Source of the DNA: Dehalococcoidales bacterium
Lineage (GTDB): Bacteria > Chloroflexota > Dehalococcoidia > Dehalococcoidales > GCA-2688105
DNA: 20,876 nt
NCBI GenBank assembly: GCA_030640255.1
Contig: DAOWJS010000046.1
Span: forward strand, 1-20,876
Direction of reading: 5' to 3'
Part shown: positions 1 to 8,095 of the stretch, piece by piece
Layout of the letters: the number at the start of each line of letters is the position of its first letter
How positions within the stretch are numbered: the stretch's first letter is position 1
The notes under the pieces: generated by a model
The model's database searches: none
What the model was told of the DNA's origin: nothing
Seen by the model: the letters and a program-made list of their open reading frames with translations, nothing else
Position numbers and translations under genes: made by a program

Positions 1-1243
1 GGTACTCGCCATCGATGATATAGCGGTCGACATCGACATCATAGAAGTCATAGTAGAGTCGAAAGGACTGGATCTGGTTATAGGTGTCCTTTAGCGGGCG
101 ATGGTCCCAGAGCCTGATGTTGTTGATGGTCACCTCGTTTTGGGCTATATCCTGGGGGCTTGGTGACTTCTCCGCAGGGAAGGGCTGCTCCTCAACCCGG
201 TTCAGAGCGAAGGCCTCTCTGGTAAATTGGATATTATACTCAATGTAGGGTCGCTCTCGAACTAACTCGTTAGGCTGCACCTGAAAGCGATGTACCAGGC
301 TGGGGAAGATGCCCCCGACAATGATGGCAGCCACTATCCATCCCCCGATAGCGTAGAGGGGCCAGCGAAAGTTGCGCCGCAATACGGAAACCAGAAATAT
401 CCCCGCACAGATGAGCACTACCGCCAAAAGAATCCACTGTGCTGGAAGCTTGGCATGCATATCAGCATAGCCGGCTCCAAAGACCACCCCCCGTTCGGAG
501 AAGACTAGTTCCCAGATGCCAAGCCAGTAACCCCAGGCGAAGAGGCCCAGGATAGCCATGGCCAGTCCACCGACATGGGCTAAAACCGGCCGAGCAAGGT
601 CGAACCTAAGCCGCTGTACCGCATAGCTGAGAAAATATACCCCGATACTGCCAAGAAGGGTGATTATCAGCGCCCCCAGAAGCCAGCCTTGCAGTAGGTG
701 GAGGAAAGGCAGCGAGAAGACATAGAAGCCAATCTCCCTGTGGAAAACCGGGTCGGTGATGCCAAAGGGCTGCCCGTTGAAGAACCGAAGCACAACCTCC
801 CAGTTGCCCTGAGCCACCAGACCAAATATTAGGCTGAGCAGTGCTGTCCCTAGGATAACGCTCCACTTGAGCCTCTGCTGCAGCCAGTGCACTATAGCCC
901 AAGGCCAGAAATGTGCCTCACGCTTGGGTGCCAGGCGCGTAGCCAGCACCAAGTTCCCCAAGAACAAGAGGCAAAAGATGATAGCCGCCGAGAAGAAGAC
1001 CAGTACCTTGGTCTTCAGAATAGTAGTATAGACACTGCCATAACCCAGGCTGCTGAACCAGAGCCACTCACTATAGAGCCCCTTGGTTATATTTATGAGA
1101 ATAAACAGGGCCAAAGCCCCGGCCAGTATTGAGAATATCCTGGTAGCCGTCCATCCGTGCCGGGCGGGCGGTGCACGCTTTTCGTCTTTACTTTCGGGAA
1201 ACCAGCGCTGCCATTGTCTTTCAAATGAATCCAATTTATTCAC
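1..1243 (-). CDS. UPF0182 family integral membrane protein, partial (N-terminal ~414 residues)
   Basis: Reading leftward from a GTG at 1243-1241, the frame stays open to the window edge, so the C-terminal part is missing. About seven hydrophobic segments are visible, roughly at residues 32-50, 75-95, 123-142, 180-205, 215-240, 265-285 and 293-313. After them comes a soluble stretch with the family motif YYDFYDVDVDRYI near residue 400, preceded by an IRLWDHRPL segment. This arrangement is the recognisable start of UPF0182 proteins, which are usually about 900 residues long; their function is not established. The gene is last in the visible minus-strand glycan operon, 68 bases after the GT4 gene. 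A TTG at 1234-1232 has a better-spaced GGGGTG in front of it and is an alternative start. The family call is confident; the role is unknown. Confidence 0.85.
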   Translation of the reverse strand, partial: MNKLDSFERQWQRWFPESKDEKRAPPARHGWTATRIFSILAGALALFILINITKGLYSEWLWFSSLGYGSVYTTILKTKVLVFFSAAIIFCLLFLGNLVLATRLAPKREAHFWPWAIVHWLQQRLKWSVILGTALLSLIFGLVAQGNWEVVLRFFNGQPFGITDPVFHREIGFYVFSLPFLHLLQGWLLGALIITLLGSIGVYFLSYAVQRLRFDLARPVLAHVGGLAMAILGLFAWGYWLGIWELVFSERGVVFGAGYADMHAKLPAQWILLAVVLICAGIFLVSVLRRNFRWPLYAIGGWIVAAIIVGGIFPSLVHRFQVQPNELVRERPYIEYNIQFTREAFALNRVEEQPFPAEKSPSPQDIAQNEVTINNIRLWDHRPLKDTYNQIQSFRLYYDFYDVDVDRYIIDGEY

Positions 1244-1255
1244 CCCAATCTTTCT

Positions 1256-1276
1256 TAACCCTGTTTTACAGGGTTA
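1256..1276 (-). other. Perfect hairpin in the leader of the UPF0182 gene
   Basis: TAACCCTG at 1256-1263 and CAGGGTTA at 1269-1276 form an 8-bp perfect stem with a 5-base loop. It lies between the GT4 stop and the UPF0182 start. On the minus strand it is followed by AAGAAAG rather than a U-run, so it does not look like a complete intrinsic terminator. It may attenuate or stabilise the message between the two genes. Confidence 0.4.
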
Positions 1277-1311
1277 CACTGCTCTCTATTTCCATCTCAT
1301 CGTGGAACCTT

Positions 1312-2532
1312 TCACCCATTCTGGTGTAATGCCTGTTGCTTTGACCTATCAATCACCTCTTGATAAGCCCTTTCCAACTTCTCACAAATTATTTCCCAGC
1401 TATACTTTTGTTCCATCCGTCTCCGCCCCGCCTCCCCCATCTTTTTACCCAGCAAGGGATTATTTATAATGGTTTCTATTCTCTTAGCTAAACCATCCGC
1501 ATCTTTTGGCTTTACTAGCCGGCCGGTTTCCCCATCGGAAACAATCTGGGGCACTTCTCCCACGGCGGTGGCAACTACCGGCAGGCCGGAGGCGCTTGCC
1601 TCCATAACCACATTAGCCGCACCCTCGGATAGTGACGAAAGGACAAATATATGAGCAATATTCATTAAGTTGGGAACATCATTTCTGAAACCTAAGAAAA
1701 TAATGTTGTCCGAAAAAGGGCTGGCCAATTTTTCATATTGTTTCTGTAAACTTCCACCACCCACTATCAGAAATTTGATGTTGTCGGCATTATCGTGGTT
1801 AGCCAGAATCTCTTTGGCCGCCTGTATAAGATAATTTACCCCTTTAACCAGGTCAAGGCGCCCGACATATAGTATCACAGTATCATTTTCTTTAATACCC
1901 AGTCCACTTTTCAGCCGCTCATCGCCATCTCTGGGTTGGAACATCTCAGTATCTACACCCCTTGGTATGGTAAAAACTTTATGGTTCTCTATGCCAAGCT
2001 TGGTCACATATTCTCCCAATTGCGAGCTCATCAGTTGTATCCCGTCGGCTAATTTAAAGACTCTCTTGCCGACAAGCATAGAGTATAAATAACCAATGGT
2101 ATCGACTACTTTATCACCATAAAACCATGATATACCAGGGAAGCTGTCGGTGGTAACTGCTGAAGGAATTTTTAATCTAGGCTTGAGGTAAAAGATGGGC
2201 AACACCGTTAGAAAATTTACATGGCTATAAATCAGGAGGTCAGGGTTCCAGTTATCACACAATTTTTTTATCTTACGAGTAAGGGCAAATAGATTGGGTA
2301 TGGGATACCTTATCTGGAGGAATTTAAAAATATAGGGCACTCTATATACTTCAACCCTATCGCTTATTACTTCATGCTTATATTGCCCCTTCCATTTGAG
2401 TGAGATAATTTTAAATTCGTGTCCCCTCTCACTAAGTTTCATTATCTGCCTATAGCCAAAGATTGCCTGGCGAGCTTCTATAGTGTTTACATTTAAAGAT
2501 GGGAACCAGGGCACAACGTAACCTATTTTCAT
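1312..2532 (-). CDS. Family 4 glycosyltransferase (GT-B fold)
   Basis: This 406-residue protein should transfer a sugar from a nucleotide donor to a lipid- or glycan-linked acceptor at the cytoplasmic membrane face. The N-terminal Rossmann domain opens with a GYVVPWFPS strand-loop. The C-terminal half has the GT4 signatures: LYVGRLDLVKGV (about 221-232), FLIVGGG (254-260), and the EX7E motif with Glu303 and Glu311, followed by ASGLPVVAT and a DGETGRLV loop (333-340). Length is normal for the family. The gene lies 42 bases downstream of the radical SAM gene on the same strand, and the UPF0182 gene follows. Donor and acceptor cannot be read from the sequence. Confidence 0.9.
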   Translation of the reverse strand: MKIGYVVPWFPSLNVNTIEARQAIFGYRQIMKLSERGHEFKIISLKWKGQYKHEVISDRVEVYRVPYIFKFLQIRYPIPNLFALTRKIKKLCDNWNPDLLIYSHVNFLTVLPIFYLKPRLKIPSAVTTDSFPGISWFYGDKVVDTIGYLYSMLVGKRVFKLADGIQLMSSQLGEYVTKLGIENHKVFTIPRGVDTEMFQPRDGDERLKSGLGIKENDTVILYVGRLDLVKGVNYLIQAAKEILANHDNADNIKFLIVGGGSLQKQYEKLASPFSDNIIFLGFRNDVPNLMNIAHIFVLSSLSEGAANVVMEASASGLPVVATAVGEVPQIVSDGETGRLVKPKDADGLAKRIETIINNPLLGKKMGEAGRRRMEQKYSWEIICEKLERAYQEVIDRSKQQALHQNG

Positions 2533-2574
2533 AGTCTAAAATGCCTTACTACAGGTTATGGACTTAGGGTGTCT

Positions 2575-3963
2575 CTAACCTCCACGTCTCATCTCCAAAA
2601 ACATGCCAAGTCCTCTAATATTGGTCTTTAAATCCCTGAGCGACCTTGTCTGTTTCAACCTTTCCCAGATATAGGAGAATCTAAGATAGAATTCTCGGTA
2701 TGCCGTTGCGCTCCATTTTTGTAAGTCGCCTTTTGACAGTGATGCTGTTTCAAATACCGGTGCGCTTACTGACCTGAGATTGGCGTAGATAAAATTATCC
2801 CAATTCTCGTTCCCGATGCCCTGCTTAAGGTATAGGTTATACAGGTCGGTTCCGGGAAAGGGTATCGTTACTGAAAATTGAGCGAAATCCAGGGTCAGGT
2901 AGTTGGCAAAGTCAATCGTCTGGCGTATGGTGGCTGGCGTCTCTCCAGGAGAACCAAGCATAAAATAACCAATGCTTTGAATGCCTATGTCGTGTGTCAT
3001 CTTAATTGCTTTCCTTACCTGCGCAATGGTTATTTTCTTTCTCAAGTTGTCTAGAATGGTCTGATTTCCCGATTCAATACCATAAGCAATCATATAGCAA
3101 CCAGCCTCTTTCATTGCCTTCAATAACTCTTCGGTGACCAAATCTACCCTGGTTTCACACGTCCAGGGGAGGCTCAGGTTGCGTCGCTTAAGCTCTTCGG
3201 CTAGCCTGGCAATTCGTTTCTTATCAAGGGTGAATATGTCATCATAGAAGGCTATTTCCTTAACCTTAAATTTTTCCTCTAAATACTCAACCTCGCTGGC
3301 GATTCTTTGCGGACTTTGTGACCTAACCTTACGACCAAAGATTGGTTTTGAGCAAAAGATGCAATTATAGGGGCACCCCCGGCTGGTTAGCATTGCCATA
3401 AACGGAAGCTTTCTACCATGTGGCGGGTGAAGCTTGTATCTATGCAGCGGAAGAAGATGATAGGCAGGAAATGGTAAGGAGTCCAAATCAGCGATGGGAG
3501 GTCTCATCGGAGTGCTTATAATTCTCCCGTTGTCTCGGTAGGTAATTCCGCGGACATTTTGCAGGCTGATACCGCTCTTCAGCGCATTATACAGTTCTAC
3601 GACTGTCTTCTCACCTTCACCTCTTACAATTATATCTATCTCCGGGACATTACTTAATGTCTCTTCAGGAAGAACGGTTACATGAACTCCGCCTACTATT
3701 ACCGTAGAACCAGGTTTCTCCTTTTTAATCTCCTTAGCTACCTTGATAGCCGAGTTGATAAACGGAGTCATCGCCGTGATACCAGTAATATCAACATTGC
3801 CAATTTCCTTGGCTATCTCAGATTCAGATAGCTGCAAGGCATTGGCGTCTAGAATTTCGGCCTGATAGTTTTCCCCCTCTAAAACAGCGGCTATACTGGC
3901 CAGTCCCAGAGGTGGCTGTGGATATTTGGTATTCTGTGGTGGGTTGATAAGCACCGTTTTCAC
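2575..3963 (-). CDS. B12-binding-domain radical SAM protein
   Basis: This 462-residue protein has an N-terminal cobalamin-binding-like Rossmann domain (about 1-140; INPPQ near the start, VGGVHVTVLPEE at 90-101, VRGEGE at 113-118). A radical SAM domain follows, with the 4Fe-4S ligands Cys197, Cys201 and Cys204 in the CxxxCxxC motif CPYNCIFC. The MLGSPGET loop further on is typical of the BchE/HpnR-like subgroup. Members carry out radical methylation, cyclisation or C-C chemistry; the substrate cannot be predicted. Placed between two glycosyltransferases, it probably modifies a lipid or sugar precursor, which is an inference from context. As in many members, the cobalamin domain has no DxHxxG motif, so B12 would bind base-off without a His ligand. 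Confidence 0.9.
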   Translation of the reverse strand: MKTVLINPPQNTKYPQPPLGLASIAAVLEGENYQAEILDANALQLSESEIAKEIGNVDITGITAMTPFINSAIKVAKEIKKEKPGSTVIVGGVHVTVLPEETLSNVPEIDIIVRGEGEKTVVELYNALKSGISLQNVRGITYRDNGRIISTPMRPPIADLDSLPFPAYHLLPLHRYKLHPPHGRKLPFMAMLTSRGCPYNCIFCSKPIFGRKVRSQSPQRIASEVEYLEEKFKVKEIAFYDDIFTLDKKRIARLAEELKRRNLSLPWTCETRVDLVTEELLKAMKEAGCYMIAYGIESGNQTILDNLRKKITIAQVRKAIKMTHDIGIQSIGYFMLGSPGETPATIRQTIDFANYLTLDFAQFSVTIPFPGTDLYNLYLKQGIGNENWDNFIYANLRSVSAPVFETASLSKGDLQKWSATAYREFYLRFSYIWERLKQTRSLRDLKTNIRGLGMFLEMRRGG

Positions 3964-3988
3964 TTCTGGTCACTACCCCTCAAGGATA

Positions 3989-4017
3989 GTAGCTCAGCCA
4001 CTTCAATTATGAGCTAC
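3989..4017. repeat. 8-bp inverted repeat spanning the GT2 stop codon
   Basis: GTAGCTCA at 3989-3996 and TGAGCTAC at 4010-4017 are perfect reverse complements separated by 13 bases. The right arm overlaps the stop codon of the GT2 gene (4014-4016). There is no T-run on either strand, so this is better read as an intercistronic hairpin than as a terminator. Confidence 0.4.
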
Positions 4018-4901
4018 CGTTTCGTTTTGATAGTATTTAGTATTATCCCGGTGAGTATGCTGAATATACCAATAATAAGGAGAAGGGCTGATATCAGGGC
4101 GGTGCCCGTGGCTATTTCTCCTGTCGCCGATAGAGTGTTAACTACCCTGATGCCGGCAAGAAAGCCGAACACGATTAAGATGATTCCAGACACCCCGAAG
4201 AAGAAGAGGGGTCTTCTCTCCGAAATCATAGCAATTATCCGGGTAAGGTTCCCCAGCCCGTGAGCTACTGGTTTTAGGGTTGAGCCGTCTTCAGTGTAGA
4301 TGGCTGAGACAGGAATTTGGGTTACATTGAGACCTTTTTCAGCCGCCGCCGCTATCGTCTCGGCAGATATAGCCATTCCCTGTTGCCTCAGTTTAAGCTC
4401 GGCTATTGCCTTGGGGGAGAAAGCCCTGAATCCACATTCTGAGTCAACGACCTTCTTTCCCGAGAGGATATGGGAGAAATGTGAGAGCACCCTCTGTCCT
4501 AGGTGGCGGTAGACAGGGATATTGCCCCTTTGTCGCTCCCTTGAGCCGATGACGAGGTCAGAACCGGCTAAAACGGGCGTGATAAGGTCAGGAATTTCAT
4601 CAGGGTTGTGCTGGGTATCAGCGTCAAGCAGCACCAGGACATCAGGGTTCCTTTTCTTTGCCTCGGCCAGGAGTGTCTGAACACTGGCTCCGTAACCCCT
4701 ATTCTGCTGGTGGTGAATCACGGAGGCTCCAGCAAGTCGAGCCACATTCGCCGTCTGGTCGGTGCTGCCATCGTCAACCACTATGACCTCGTCAACATAT
4801 TGCCTGGCTTTAAGCACTATGGTGCCGATATATTTCTCCTCGTTATAGGCGGGGATAGCGGCGATAACTTTAGGTCTATTATGAGATTTTGGTTCGGTCA
4901 C
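4014..4901 (-). CDS. Family 2 glycosyltransferase, dolichol-phosphate-mannose-synthase-like, with C-terminal membrane anchor
   Basis: This 295-residue protein has the GT-A/GT2 core: AAIPAYNEEKYI (about 14-25), VVDDGSTDQT (41-50), and the metal-binding DAD triad at 93-95 within LLDADTQH. A GSRERQRG loop and ECGFRAFSPKA complete the DPM1-like signature. The C-terminus carries two hydrophobic segments (about 229-250 and 262-290) that should anchor it in the membrane. Such enzymes make polyprenyl-phosphate-linked sugars used by envelope glycosylation. It is the first gene of the minus-strand operon, 50 bases before the radical SAM gene, and diverges from sufC. The sugar is unknown. Confidence 0.9.
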   Translation of the reverse strand: MTEPKSHNRPKVIAAIPAYNEEKYIGTIVLKARQYVDEVIVVDDGSTDQTANVARLAGASVIHHQQNRGYGASVQTLLAEAKKRNPDVLVLLDADTQHNPDEIPDLITPVLAGSDLVIGSRERQRGNIPVYRHLGQRVLSHFSHILSGKKVVDSECGFRAFSPKAIAELKLRQQGMAISAETIAAAAEKGLNVTQIPVSAIYTEDGSTLKPVAHGLGNLTRIIAMISERRPLFFFGVSGIILIVFGFLAGIRVVNTLSATGEIATGTALISALLLIIGIFSILTGIILNTIKTKR

Positions 4902-4988
4902 TTAGCTAACCTTTAATCTATAGTCGCCTTGCTATTTTATTGGGGCATTGCCTTACATTAGTTTGAATTATGAACCATGCACGGGTTA

Positions 4989-5020
4989 GTGTCAATAGAC
5001 TAGTGCTGGGGTTTTGACAC
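4989..5020. repeat. 7-bp inverted repeat, possible operator
   Basis: GTGTCAA at 4989-4995 and TTGACAC at 5014-5020 are perfect reverse complements with 18 bases between them. A second, overlapping pair, GCTGGG at 5005-5010 and CCCAGC at 5035-5040, could form a competing hairpin. The repeats lie about 65-95 bases upstream of the sufC promoter and could be an operator; no known regulator site is recognised. Confidence 0.3.
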
Positions 5021-5085
5021 CGGGCGCAAGGTAGCCCAGCGGGTGAAAGAGAGTCTGAGTTGAGTTTCTCGACTTAACGAAAATA

Positions 5086-5114
5086 TTGACAAGGGGAAAG
5101 ACTGGGGCTATTAT
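5086..5114 (+). promoter_or_regulatory. Sigma-70-type promoter for the suf operon
   Basis: TTGACA at 5086-5091 and TATTAT at 5109-5114 are separated by exactly 17 bases, which matches the housekeeping consensus at 11 of 12 positions. Transcription would start near 5121 and read through sufC, sufB and probably the oxygen-defence genes downstream. Confidence 0.65.
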
Positions 5115-5373
5115 TCGTTGTAGCTCTAATGGTCGGGAGGCGGGACCTTATTTGAGATAATGAACTAAAAAGGCTTGGCCCAGGACCGACTTTCAACCTG
5201 ACGGGGGCAAAAGATTGAGAACCATATTCGTCAGGGCAACCGAAGCGATGGGTTCAAACGTAAAAGCTCCACCTAGTTCTGCTTGATTACCAAGAATACC
5301 TCAGTAACCCGGCGGGTTGGTTTGTTACCAAAGAGCATCCGTCTCTGGATTAGGAATAATGGAAGGGGGAAAC

Positions 5374-6126
5374 ATGCTAGAGATTAAGCATTTAACTGTA
5401 GCCATAGAGGGGAAGAAAATTCTGCACGATATAAATTTGACAATAAGAACTGGCGAGACGCATGCCCTCTTCGGGCCTAACGGCAGTGGCAAAACCACCT
5501 TGCTTATGGCGATAATGGGCTTCCCCAAGTATCAAGTAATCAAGGGTAGCATCATCTTCAAGGGCAAGGACATAACTAGATTGCCGCTGGACGAGAGAGC
5601 TCACTTAGGAATCGGTATGTCCTTCCAGCGGCCACCGGTGGTTCGGGGGGTAAAGACACGTGATTTGGTTGCTGCCTGTCTTAGAGGGCGAGAAACAGAA
5701 GAAAGTATTGAGCAGCTAGCTGAGAGAGCTGACTTAGCTGATTTTATGGACAGGGAGATAAACTATGGGTTTTCCGGAGGTGAGATAAAGCGCTCCGAGT
5801 TAATGCAGGTACTAGCTCAAAAGCCAGAGTTGACTTTACTAGATGAGCCAGAGTCTGGGGTTGACTTGGTGAATATAGCCCTGATAGGTGAACTGATAAA
5901 TAAGTTGCTGGATAAAGGTTGCCATATACGCGCCCGAAAATGCATGGGGCTTATCATTACCCATACCGGTCATATTCTGGATTATGTTAATGCCCGCACT
6001 GGCTATGTTATGGTTGAGGGTAGGATTAGCTGTGGGGGAGACCCACATGAAATCTTGGCGACTATCAGGGCAAAGGGCTATGAGGAGTGTATAAAATGCA
6101 TGATGGAGAATGTGCCAAGTGAGTGA
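5374..6126 (+). CDS. sufC: SufC-type Fe-S assembly ATPase
   Basis: This 250-residue ABC ATPase drives iron-sulfur cluster assembly together with its SufB partner in the cytoplasm. Walker A is GPNGSGKT (34-41), the Q-loop glutamine is about Gln85, the signature is FSGGE (133-137), Walker B is LTLLDE (153-158), and the H-loop His is about 197. The SGVD after Walker B is typical of SufC. The start chosen is ATG 5374, behind GGAAGGGGGA and matching the family N-terminus; an in-frame upstream start at 5317 would add an unsupported tail. The C-terminus carries a Cys pair (ECIKC, 239-242). The gene overlaps sufB by a few bases, and no SufS, SufU or SufD gene accompanies the pair here. Confidence 0.93.
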   Translation: MLEIKHLTVAIEGKKILHDINLTIRTGETHALFGPNGSGKTTLLMAIMGFPKYQVIKGSIIFKGKDITRLPLDERAHLGIGMSFQRPPVVRGVKTRDLVAACLRGRETEESIEQLAERADLADFMDREINYGFSGGEIKRSELMQVLAQKPELTLLDEPESGVDLVNIALIGELINKLLDKGCHIRARKCMGLIITHTGHILDYVNARTGYVMVEGRISCGGDPHEILATIRAKGYEECIKCMMENVPSE

Positions 6127-7354
6127 AATAAAATCACCCAAGACACATAAAGATAGAGCTAAAGCGGCAATAGCTAAATCAGCTGCCCTTGGTGATGATA
6201 TAGATTTGAGTGTTTATGCCGGCTCGGCTGAGGAGCATCCATACCAGACTGACCCATCAAAACTTCCCACCCGAGACAAGGAGCAGATGCTGGAAACCGG
6301 AGTCATTTTGGATGACACAAGCCAGAGGTCAGGAACCTTTATCCAGATGGATAACACACCAGTTCATAGCTCAATTAGGCAAGAGGGTATAGAAGTAATG
6401 GCGACCAGCCAAGCTGTAGAAAAGTATGACTGGATGTCAGACTACTGGTGGCAGGCAGTAGCCGTAGATACCGATAAATACACTGCCAACATAGAACTGA
6501 ACCAGAATAATGGTTACTTCATCAGAGCCCTTCCTGGCTATAAAACTGTTTTCCCGGTTCAGGCTTGCCTCTATCTGACCAAAGCGCGGCTAGCTCAGAA
6601 TGTGCACAATATCATCATTGCTGAAGAGAACTCAGAATTACATATCATCACCGGATGCACTACTGCCTCCGGGGAGGAACCTGGATTGCACCTGGGGGTT
6701 TCTGAGTTTTACATAAAGAGAGGAGCCAGGGTTACCTTTACCATGATACATAGCTGGAATCCAGAGGTAGCAGTTCGCCCCCGCACCGCCGCCATCGTGG
6801 AAGAGAATGGCTTATTTCTTAGTAACTATGTGCTTATGAAGCCGGTTCGCTCGCTGCAAATGTATCCTGTGGCCAGGTGTATAGGGGAAAATGCGGTGGT
6901 CAGATTTAACAGTATTCTGGTGGCAACCCCAGGGTCATCACTGGATGTGGGTTCTCGGGTACTCCTCAATGCTAAAGGCGCCAGGACAGAAATCATATCA
7001 CGGGCGATAACCACCGGTGGTAACATCATTGCCCGAGGTTGCATAGAAGGTAATGCTCCCGATGTCAAGGGTCACCTTGAATGCCGGGGACTGATTCTAC
7101 AGGGAGAAGGTATGATTCATGCCATACCAGAGCTAAAGGGTACACTGGCTGGCATTGACCTGTCCCATGAAGCCGCGGTAGGTAAGATTGCTGAAGAGGA
7201 GGTGGAGTATCTGATGGCTCGGGGACTTAACCGAACTGAGGCTACAGCTACTATAATTAGAGGCTTTCTCAGGGTAGATATTGAGGGGCTACCACCCCTG
7301 CTCAGTACCGAATTGCAGCGGGCTATTGAAGCCAGCGAAGAAGAGCTCATGTAA
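6119..7354 (+). CDS. sufB: SufB/SufD-family Fe-S scaffold protein
   Basis: This is the single SufB/SufD-family protein (about 411 residues) that would act as the Fe-S scaffold with SufC. The C-terminal beta-helix core shows GNIIARGCIEG, GHLECRGLIL and the highly conserved SHEAAVGKI. The closing helical segment GLNRTEATATIIRGFL is the usual SufC-contact region. Its length is nearer SufD and archaeal SufB than E. coli SufB (about 495). GTG 6119 is chosen because GGAG at 6105-6108 is ten bases upstream; ATG 6110 is an in-frame alternative but sits almost on that site. Translation is coupled to sufC. The lone SufC-SufB pair resembles the minimal SUF-like systems described from anaerobic archaea and bacteria. 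Confidence 0.9.
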   Translation: MSEIKSPKTHKDRAKAAIAKSAALGDDIDLSVYAGSAEEHPYQTDPSKLPTRDKEQMLETGVILDDTSQRSGTFIQMDNTPVHSSIRQEGIEVMATSQAVEKYDWMSDYWWQAVAVDTDKYTANIELNQNNGYFIRALPGYKTVFPVQACLYLTKARLAQNVHNIIIAEENSELHIITGCTTASGEEPGLHLGVSEFYIKRGARVTFTMIHSWNPEVAVRPRTAAIVEENGLFLSNYVLMKPVRSLQMYPVARCIGENAVVRFNSILVATPGSSLDVGSRVLLNAKGARTEIISRAITTGGNIIARGCIEGNAPDVKGHLECRGLILQGEGMIHAIPELKGTLAGIDLSHEAAVGKIAEEEVEYLMARGLNRTEATATIIRGFLRVDIEGLPPLLSTELQRAIEASEEELM

Positions 7355-7392
7355 TTAAAATTAGTTAACATAATTTATAATGGAGGCGGGAG

Positions 7393-8079
7393 GTGAATCT
7401 TAAGGCTTTACATAAGTTAAGTTACGGTCTATATGTGGTAGGTTCGAGAAAGGGAGACAGGCTTAATGGGCAAATTGCCAACACCGTGTTTCAGGTAACT
7501 TCTGAGCCGCCGACTATTGCCGTAAGTATCAATAAGAACAATTTAACCCACGAATTTATCACCGAAAGCAAGGCCTTTTCGGCTTCTGTCCTCTCCCAGG
7601 AGACACCCCTCTCTTTCATCGGTCACTTTGGCTTCAAGTCAGGTAGGGACATAGATAAACTTGAGGGCGTTAATTATAAAATAGGTGAGACCCAAGCCCC
7701 GGTGGTTATTGACCACGCCATCGCCTATCTAGAAGCTAAAGTAATTCAACAGATAGACGTGGGAACTCACACTATTTTTATTGGTGAGCTGGTAGGAGCC
7801 GATGTTATTAGAGAAGGCGAGCGTATGACTTACGACTATTATCATCTGGTTAAGCGGGGCACCACTCCCAAGACTGCCCCAGTTTATGTTGAGGAGAAGA
7901 AGTTAGAAGCTATCAAAGTAGCCAAGTATAGGTGTTCTGTTTGTGGCTATATTTATGACCCGGAACTGGGTGACCCCGACGGTGGTATCAAACCAGGAAC
8001 GCCTTTTGAAGAAATACCTGATGACTGGGTGTGCCCGGTATGCGGGGCAAGCAAGGATAAATTTGAAAAAATAGAATAA
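7393..8079 (+). CDS. Flavin reductase-rubredoxin fusion (high-molecular-weight rubredoxin type)
   Basis: This 228-residue protein joins an FMN-binding flavin-reductase domain (about 1-160; ALHKLSYGLYVVGS at the start, NTVFQVTSEPP around 30-40) to a C-terminal rubredoxin. The rubredoxin has iron ligands Cys181, Cys184, Cys214 and Cys217 in CSVCGY and CPVCG. The fusion matches the high-molecular-weight rubredoxin known from Moorella, which passes electrons from NAD(P)H to flavodiiron proteins. Here the next gene encodes a superoxide reductase, which rubredoxin can also reduce, so it is probably that enzyme's electron donor (inference). The GTG start is preceded by GGAGG (7382-7386). It lies 38 bases after sufB. 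Confidence 0.9.
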   Translation: MNLKALHKLSYGLYVVGSRKGDRLNGQIANTVFQVTSEPPTIAVSINKNNLTHEFITESKAFSASVLSQETPLSFIGHFGFKSGRDIDKLEGVNYKIGETQAPVVIDHAIAYLEAKVIQQIDVGTHTIFIGELVGADVIREGERMTYDYYHLVKRGTTPKTAPVYVEEKKLEAIKVAKYRCSVCGYIYDPELGDPDGGIKPGTPFEEIPDDWVCPVCGASKDKFEKIE

Positions 8080-8095
8080 AGAGGGGAGATAGAAA

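Larger units (their letters stand above)
4902..5373. other. Divergent intergenic region and long sufC leader
   Basis: About 470 bases with no convincing coding frame separate the minus-strand glycan operon from sufC. The region contains two overlapping inverted repeats (4989-5020 and 5005-5040) and a consensus-like promoter (5086-5114). That promoter predicts a transcript leader of about 250 bases before the sufC start. The leader holds small local inverted repeats, for example AACCCGGCGGGTT near 5306-5318, but matched no riboswitch or RNA family I could recognise. No convincing promoter was identified for the minus-strand operon. Confidence 0.5.

Noticed and set aside
5247..5275. GGGTTCAAACG segment resembling a tRNA T-arm
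   Set aside because: The flanking bases do not form a T-stem and no acceptor, D or anticodon stems can be drawn, so it is not a tRNA or tmRNA end.
7376..7381. Perfect TATAAT just before the flavin reductase-rubredoxin gene
   Set aside because: No -35 box at proper spacing, and it adjoins the ribosome site, leaving almost no leader; the gene is better read as part of the suf transcript.
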